DNA from: JBBQKP01 sp038326995
GTDB taxonomy: Bacteria; Planctomycetota; Phycisphaerae; Tepidisphaerales; Tepidisphaeraceae
Direction: 5' to 3'
Assembly (NCBI GenBank): GCA_038326995.1
Contig: JBBQKP010000123.1
Location: 1 to 9,943, forward strand
Length of the DNA: 9,943 bases
Position numbers and translations under genes: made by a program. Position 1 is the stretch's first letter. Each line of letters starts with the position of its first letter. Below the pieces are notes generated by a model. It searched no databases. It had not been told where the DNA came from and worked only from the letters and a program-made list of their open reading frames with translations. This document shows, piece after piece, positions 6,594 through 9,943 of this stretch.

Positions 6594-9305
6594 ATGAAAT
6601 TACGAACCACACTCGCCGCGTTCCTCGCTTCCCTGGCCATCGCCTCTGCCGTTCAGGCGGCGGTGGAGAAGACGTTCAAGCTCGACGCGCGTCAGTGGGC
6701 CGATCAGCCCAAAAACGTCTTCCTCGCCGGTGAAATGAACGGCTGGAGCAGGGACGCCAATCCGCTGACCGATCCGGACGGCGACAAAATATGGACGACC
6801 ACCGTCAAGCTCGAAGATGGGATTTACCTCTATAAGTTCGTCGTCGATGTCGGCCCGGGTAATGGTCCTGATGGAGGTGTGGGTGAAGGACGCTGGCTCA
6901 CCGACCTGGATGGCGATAAAGACCTCGAACAGCCCGACGGCTACGGCGGGATGAATTCGGGCGTCGTTGTCGGGCCTGATGCGCGTGATTTCCCTCCGCC
7001 CAAGCCCAATCACATCAACGACAAGGCCGTCATCTTCAGACCCGCCGACCTGACGGATTTCAACATCGTCTCGCCCACGCAGGCGAGACTTCGCGTGCGT
7101 GCCCAGCAGGACGATGTGCAGCGCGTTGAAATCCTGGCGTTTCCGTCTGACCCCAATCCCCAGCAGCTCTACAAGCTCAGCACGGTTCGGGGCTACGACA
7201 TTTTCGGCGGCGTGGTGAATGTAGAAAAAAAAGCGGATTTCGCGGCGCTGGTGATTCGCTGCGTCGATCAGAACGCCAAGTACATCATCCCGACCTCGGC
7301 CGCATTAGGTCAGGCCGCGGACAAGCAGCTCGCGAATCTGTTCGTTACACCCGACTGGGCCAAGAAGGCGGTCTGGTATCAGATTTTCCCGGAGCGATTC
7401 CGCAACGGCGACACGACGAATGACCCGGGCGACAAAGGCTACGACCGGCTCGTGCCCTGGAACGGCGACTGGTGGAAGGACTTGCCGGGCGAAACACCGC
7501 CGGCCGGGCCGACGCTCGAATTGGATAATTTTTATCGCGGCACGGGCGACGCGTGGAACAGGCGTTACGGCGGCGATCTGCAGGGCGTGCTCGAGAAGCT
7601 GCCTTATCTCAGGTCGCTGGGCATCAACGCGATCTATCTCAACCCGGTCTTCGAAGCCGAGTCGATGCACAAATACGACACCGCCGATTTCAGGCACATC
7701 GATGACAACTTCGGGCAGCAGGATGTGCCCCGGACGATCGAAATGGGAAGAGTGTGGACCGAAGCGAATCCGCCAGCGGGCGTGGTGGCGGGGGCGACCT
7801 CGGGCGTCGTGCCCTCGGCCAAGCGTGACGTCATCGGCAATCGACTTCTCTTCGAACTCGACGGCACGCCGATGCCAAAAGATTTTGTCGAAACGAATGA
7901 CCCTTCGACCTGGCGTTGGACGAAATCCGATCTGCTGTTTTTGAAGCTTGTTAAGGAAGCGCGAGTACAAGGGTTTCGCGTGATCGTGGACGGCGTGTTC
8001 AACCACACGGGCCGGGCGCATCCGTATTGGAAGGACGTTTTGGATAAGGGCAAGAAGAGCGAATTCGCGGACTGGTTTGAAATCACGGATTGGGGCAACG
8101 AAACGAACTGGAAGCCGATGGAAGACCCGTATCTCGTCCACGGCAAGCCCGGCGGGATTCAGTGGAAGGCGTGGGACAACCCCAACGGCCACCTGCCGGT
8201 TTTCCGCAAGGACGCCAAGACCGGCCTGGTGGAGGGTCCGTACAAGCACATCATGGACATCACCCGCCGCTGGCTCGACCCCGACGGCAATCCGCAAACA
8301 CACGACGGCATCGACGGCTGGCGCCTGGACGTCCCGGGCGATATCCCGCACCCGTTCTGGCTCGAGTGGCGAAAGGTCGTCAAGGCGAGCTACGCCGACG
8401 CGTACATTACGGGCGAGATCTGGTCTCCCGCGCAGCCCTGGATCAATAGCGGCGACCAGTTCGACGCGGTCATGAACTATCAGTTCGCCATGCCGGGTCA
8501 GCAGTTCTTCGCCAACCAGAGAGATGCGCTCTCGCCGAGTAAGTTCAGCGACGTGCTGGTGAATCTGCAGTACATGTACCCGTTGCAGGCGGCGCTGGTG
8601 ATGCAGAATCTTTATGACTCTCACGACACCGACCGCGCCTCGAGCTGGGTCGTAAACCCGGACCGACCCTACGACGGCCAGAATCGTCCGCAGGACAACG
8701 CGGTTAGTAATCCGTATTCGCCCGACGCGCCAAACGCAGAGCAGTGGAAGCGGTTCGAGCAAATGGTCGCGTTTCAGATGACGTTCCTTGGCGCGCCCAT
8801 GCTCTATTACGGCACGGAAGCGGGCATGTGGTCGCCTGACGATCCCAGCAACCGCCAGCCGTTCCCCTGGCAGGACAAGGGGCCTTACACGCAGACGGGC
8901 GTGGGCTTCAATCAGTCGACGTTCACGCACTACCAGCGGTTTATCGCGATCCGCTCGGCCTTGCCCGCGCTTGAAGACGGCTTCTATGTCCCCTTGGTTA
9001 AGGATGACGCGTCGGGCGTGCTCGCGTTCGCGCGAGAACAGCCGACCGCAAAAGGGGAAGGGCGGGCGTATGTGATCGTCAATCGCAGCGCGAGCGATCG
9101 CACCATCAGCGTACCTGTAAAAGACGCGGAGCAATTGGTGAACTATGCCGACGTGGATTCAGTGGATGTTCTACAGCCCGACTGGCTCGTTCCCGACAGT
9201 CGCCCGCGTGTTCGTGTCCGCGAAAACGCCCCGAAGCTGAAGGTCACCGACGGCCAGGTGACACTGACCGTGCCCGCGTGGGGTATAGCGGTGTTGGCGC
9301 GGTAA
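6594..9305 (+). CDS. Secreted GH13 neopullulanase/cyclomaltodextrinase-like enzyme with CBM48-like domain
   Basis: This 903-aa enzyme is predicted to cleave alpha-glucans or maltodextrins. Residues 1 to about 22 are a signal peptide ending VQA. About 25-128 resemble a CBM48/AMPK glycogen-binding domain (NVFLAGEMNGW at 41-51, GIYLYKFVVD at 76-85). About 145-235 is another beta domain. The catalytic domain begins at VWYQIFPERFRNGD (260-273), typical of the neopullulanase group, and continues with YGGDLQGV (325-332) and HKYDTADF (359-366). The GH13 regions are DGVFNH (466-471), GWRLD (575-579) with nucleophile Asp579, TGEIW with acid/base Glu608, and SHD (676-678) with Asp678, so the site is intact. 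A long insert (about 376-447) precedes region I. A beta domain ends the protein. There is no PEP-CTERM or dockerin, so it is probably soluble in the periplasm or medium. The ATG at 6594 is chosen for the signal peptide; an in-frame TTG at 6525 would bury it. The gene follows the LacI-type regulator in the same direction, 275 bp away. Confidence 0.93.
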   Translation: MKLRTTLAAFLASLAIASAVQAAVEKTFKLDARQWADQPKNVFLAGEMNGWSRDANPLTDPDGDKIWTTTVKLEDGIYLYKFVVDVGPGNGPDGGVGEGRWLTDLDGDKDLEQPDGYGGMNSGVVVGPDARDFPPPKPNHINDKAVIFRPADLTDFNIVSPTQARLRVRAQQDDVQRVEILAFPSDPNPQQLYKLSTVRGYDIFGGVVNVEKKADFAALVIRCVDQNAKYIIPTSAALGQAADKQLANLFVTPDWAKKAVWYQIFPERFRNGDTTNDPGDKGYDRLVPWNGDWWKDLPGETPPAGPTLELDNFYRGTGDAWNRRYGGDLQGVLEKLPYLRSLGINAIYLNPVFEAESMHKYDTADFRHIDDNFGQQDVPRTIEMGRVWTEANPPAGVVAGATSGVVPSAKRDVIGNRLLFELDGTPMPKDFVETNDPSTWRWTKSDLLFLKLVKEARVQGFRVIVDGVFNHTGRAHPYWKDVLDKGKKSEFADWFEITDWGNETNWKPMEDPYLVHGKPGGIQWKAWDNPNGHLPVFRKDAKTGLVEGPYKHIMDITRRWLDPDGNPQTHDGIDGWRLDVPGDIPHPFWLEWRKVVKASYADAYITGEIWSPAQPWINSGDQFDAVMNYQFAMPGQQFFANQRDALSPSKFSDVLVNLQYMYPLQAALVMQNLYDSHDTDRASSWVVNPDRPYDGQNRPQDNAVSNPYSPDAPNAEQWKRFEQMVAFQMTFLGAPMLYYGTEAGMWSPDDPSNRQPFPWQDKGPYTQTGVGFNQSTFTHYQRFIAIRSALPALEDGFYVPLVKDDASGVLAFAREQPTAKGEGRAYVIVNRSASDRTISVPVKDAEQLVNYADVDSVDVLQPDWLVPDSRPRVRVRENAPKLKVTDGQVTLTVPAWGIAVLAR

Positions 9306-9338
9306 AGCCATGCAAATTCGCCAAGACTTTCATGGTTT
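9305..9338 (+). terminator. Weak hairpin just after the second GH13 gene
   Basis: AAGCCATG (9305-9312) can pair with CATGGTTT (9331-9338) through seven Watson-Crick pairs and one G-U around an 18-nt loop, beginning at the last base of the stop codon. Only three T end the arm, so it is a poor intrinsic terminator. A second short stem, CACCCA (9346-9351) with TGGGCG (9358-9363), follows. Confidence 0.3.
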
Positions 9339-9372
9339 AGCCTGGCACCCAACGCCGTGGGCGGATTTCAAA

Positions 9373-9471
9373 CCGGGTGCTACGTTCTGGTATTCCAGAG
9401 CGTGCCCGGGACGTCGGGCGAATCGCACGCCCAAACGAACCTTTTGTGAGTACACAAAACGTGGCACTTGG
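9373..9471. repeat. BIME-like paired-hairpin repeat, element B1
   Basis: The element is 99 nt long. Its ends, CCGGGTGCTACGTT (9373-9386) and AACGTGGCACTTGG (9458-9471), can pair over 14 positions with three G-U wobbles. The left half also folds as TACGTTCTGG (9381-9390), loop TATT, CCAGAGCGTG (9395-9404), ten pairs including two wobbles. The right half folds as TTTTGTG (9442-9448), loop AGTA, CACAAAA (9453-9459), seven perfect pairs. GCGTGC (9400-9405) and GCACGC (9425-9430) form a central stem. The first 45 bases are identical to B2. Confidence 0.8.
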
Positions 9472-9598
9472 CGGTGATGTCTTCACACAAAAAGAATTCG
9501 CGATCATTCAAAATTCTGGACCGTCCGTCAGGACATTTTCGATTGCGATGCAGACAAGAGGAGATGGCTTGCCAGCCTGGCCAGATATCAGATATTGG

Positions 9599-9697
9599 CC
9601 GGGTGCTACGTTCTGGTATTCCAGAGCGTGCCCGGGACGTCGGCGCAACCGCACGCCCAACTGCATGCTTTGCGAGTACACGAAATGTGGCACCCGG
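9599..9697. repeat. BIME-like paired-hairpin repeat, element B2
   Basis: This is a second 99-nt copy in the same orientation, 127 nt after B1, with the first 45 bases identical and the rest diverged. The ends CCGGGTGCTACGTT (9599-9612) and AATGTGGCACCCGG (9684-9697) pair over 14 positions with two wobbles. The left hairpin and the central GCGTGC/GCACGC stem are kept. The right hairpin (about 9668-9685, loop AGTA) is degraded by mismatches, unlike in B1. Confidence 0.8.
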
Positions 9698-9866
9698 CTT
9701 TGAATACATAGTTGCGCCACTCCAAATCGCTTTTATGACGCTCGTCTAGAGTGTTACGACCGGGCTACTTCTTACGCGGCTCATTAAAAGTGAATCGAGA
9801 TCGCCCCCGCGGCGTCTATTGTCATGTTGAACTTTCGGCCCGCATGCCGATGTTCAATGAACCATC
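9698..9866. other. Leader/promoter region of the LEPR-XLL gene
   Basis: This follows element B2 and precedes the partial gene. Apart from the hairpin at 9827-9857 I see no clear promoter or coding sequence. A tiny in-frame peptide ORF (ATG at 9851, stop TGA at 9869, six codons) overlaps the gene start as ATGA. Confidence 0.4.
9827..9857 (+). promoter_or_regulatory. Hairpin in the leader of the LEPR-XLL gene
   Basis: TTGAAC (9827-9832) pairs with GTTCAA (9852-9857), and TCGG (9835-9838) with CCGA (9847-9850), around an 8-nt loop. Only a small TT/T internal bulge breaks the stem. It ends 9 nt before the ATG at 9867, so it would cover the usual ribosome-binding position. The outer arms use the same TTGAAC/GTTCAA hexamers as the amylase-upstream palindrome, but spaced 19 nt apart. 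Confidence 0.5.
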
Positions 9867-9943
9867 ATGACACGCAAAACGATCGCCATCTCCCCCGTTG
9901 AATCGCTCGAACCCCGCAAACTGTTTTCCGTCGACCTGAAGAT
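9867..9943 (+). CDS. N-terminus of a LEPR-XLL-type surface protein (partial)
   Basis: The first 25 codons are visible before the window ends: MTRKTIAISP, then VESLEPRKLFS and VDLK. The LEPRKLFS stretch (residues 14-21) matches the LEPR-XLL motif found near the N-terminus of many large, often repetitive, planctomycete secreted or surface proteins. The reading frame is open to the edge. A six-codon ORF upstream overlaps the start as ATGA, and no Shine-Dalgarno is evident. The function of the full protein cannot be judged from this fragment. Confidence 0.75.
   Translation, partial: MTRKTIAISPVESLEPRKLFSVDLK

Noticed and set aside
7305..9134. A 609-codon open frame on the minus strand inside the second GH13 gene
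   Set aside because: It is antisense to a gene with all GH13 catalytic motifs, its translation is low in recognisable motifs and rich in Arg, Val and His, and long antisense frames are common in GC-rich coding DNA.
9373..9697. Repeats B1 and B2 as a CRISPR array or as tRNA genes
   Set aside because: Only two copies, 99 nt long with a 127-nt spacer, do not fit CRISPR. The cloverleaf-like folding lacks tRNA arm sizes and conserved T-loop and anticodon features.

Overview
The window looks like chromosomal DNA from a member of the phylum Planctomycetota, most likely the Phycisphaerae side. This is inferred from four things seen together: two proteins ending in a PEP-CTERM (exosortase) sorting tail, dockerin-like calcium loops of the planctomycete type on a secreted enzyme, a gene start carrying the 'LEPRKLFS' form of the LEPR-XLL motif, and intergenic palindromic repeats of the GGTGCCAC type. 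No rRNA, tRNA, CRISPR array, insertion sequence or phage gene was seen.

Layout. Bases 1-97 are a paired-hairpin repeat, and 98-391 hold no gene I can support. Bases 392-3721 (minus) encode a large secreted GH13 alpha-amylase-family enzyme with five dockerin-like loops and a PEP-CTERM tail. Bases 3722-4034 hold its promoter region, a nested palindrome and a strong minus-strand terminator for the gene upstream. Bases 4035-4715 (minus) encode a small PEP-CTERM protein of unknown function. A divergent intergenic region (4716-5145) contains an operator-like site. Bases 5146-6318 (plus) encode a LacI-family repressor. Bases 6319-6593 hold two related hairpins and the leader of the next gene. Bases 6594-9305 (plus) encode a second GH13 enzyme of the neopullulanase/cyclomaltodextrinase type with an N-terminal glycogen-binding-like domain. 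Bases 9306-9866 hold two near-identical 99-nt repeats and a leader hairpin. Bases 9867-9943 are the first 25 codons of a LEPR-XLL surface protein cut by the window edge.

How the parts may work together. A LacI-type regulator beside two GH13 enzymes suggests a small alpha-glucan (starch, glycogen, maltodextrin) utilisation locus. One enzyme would be carried to the cell surface by the exosortase system and the other exported in soluble form to cut oligosaccharides. A similar palindromic motif (TTGAAC-NN-GTT...) lies upstream of the surface amylase and in the divergent region next to the regulator, so it is a candidate operator. The division of labour and the operator role are inferences. The catalytic residues, signal sequences, sorting tails and inverted repeats can be seen directly.

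The most unusual material is the non-coding part: three paired-hairpin elements of about 96-99 nt whose stems keep pairing although their sequences differ, two related smaller hairpins, and a nested dyad upstream of the amylase. No complete undescribed protein system is visible.
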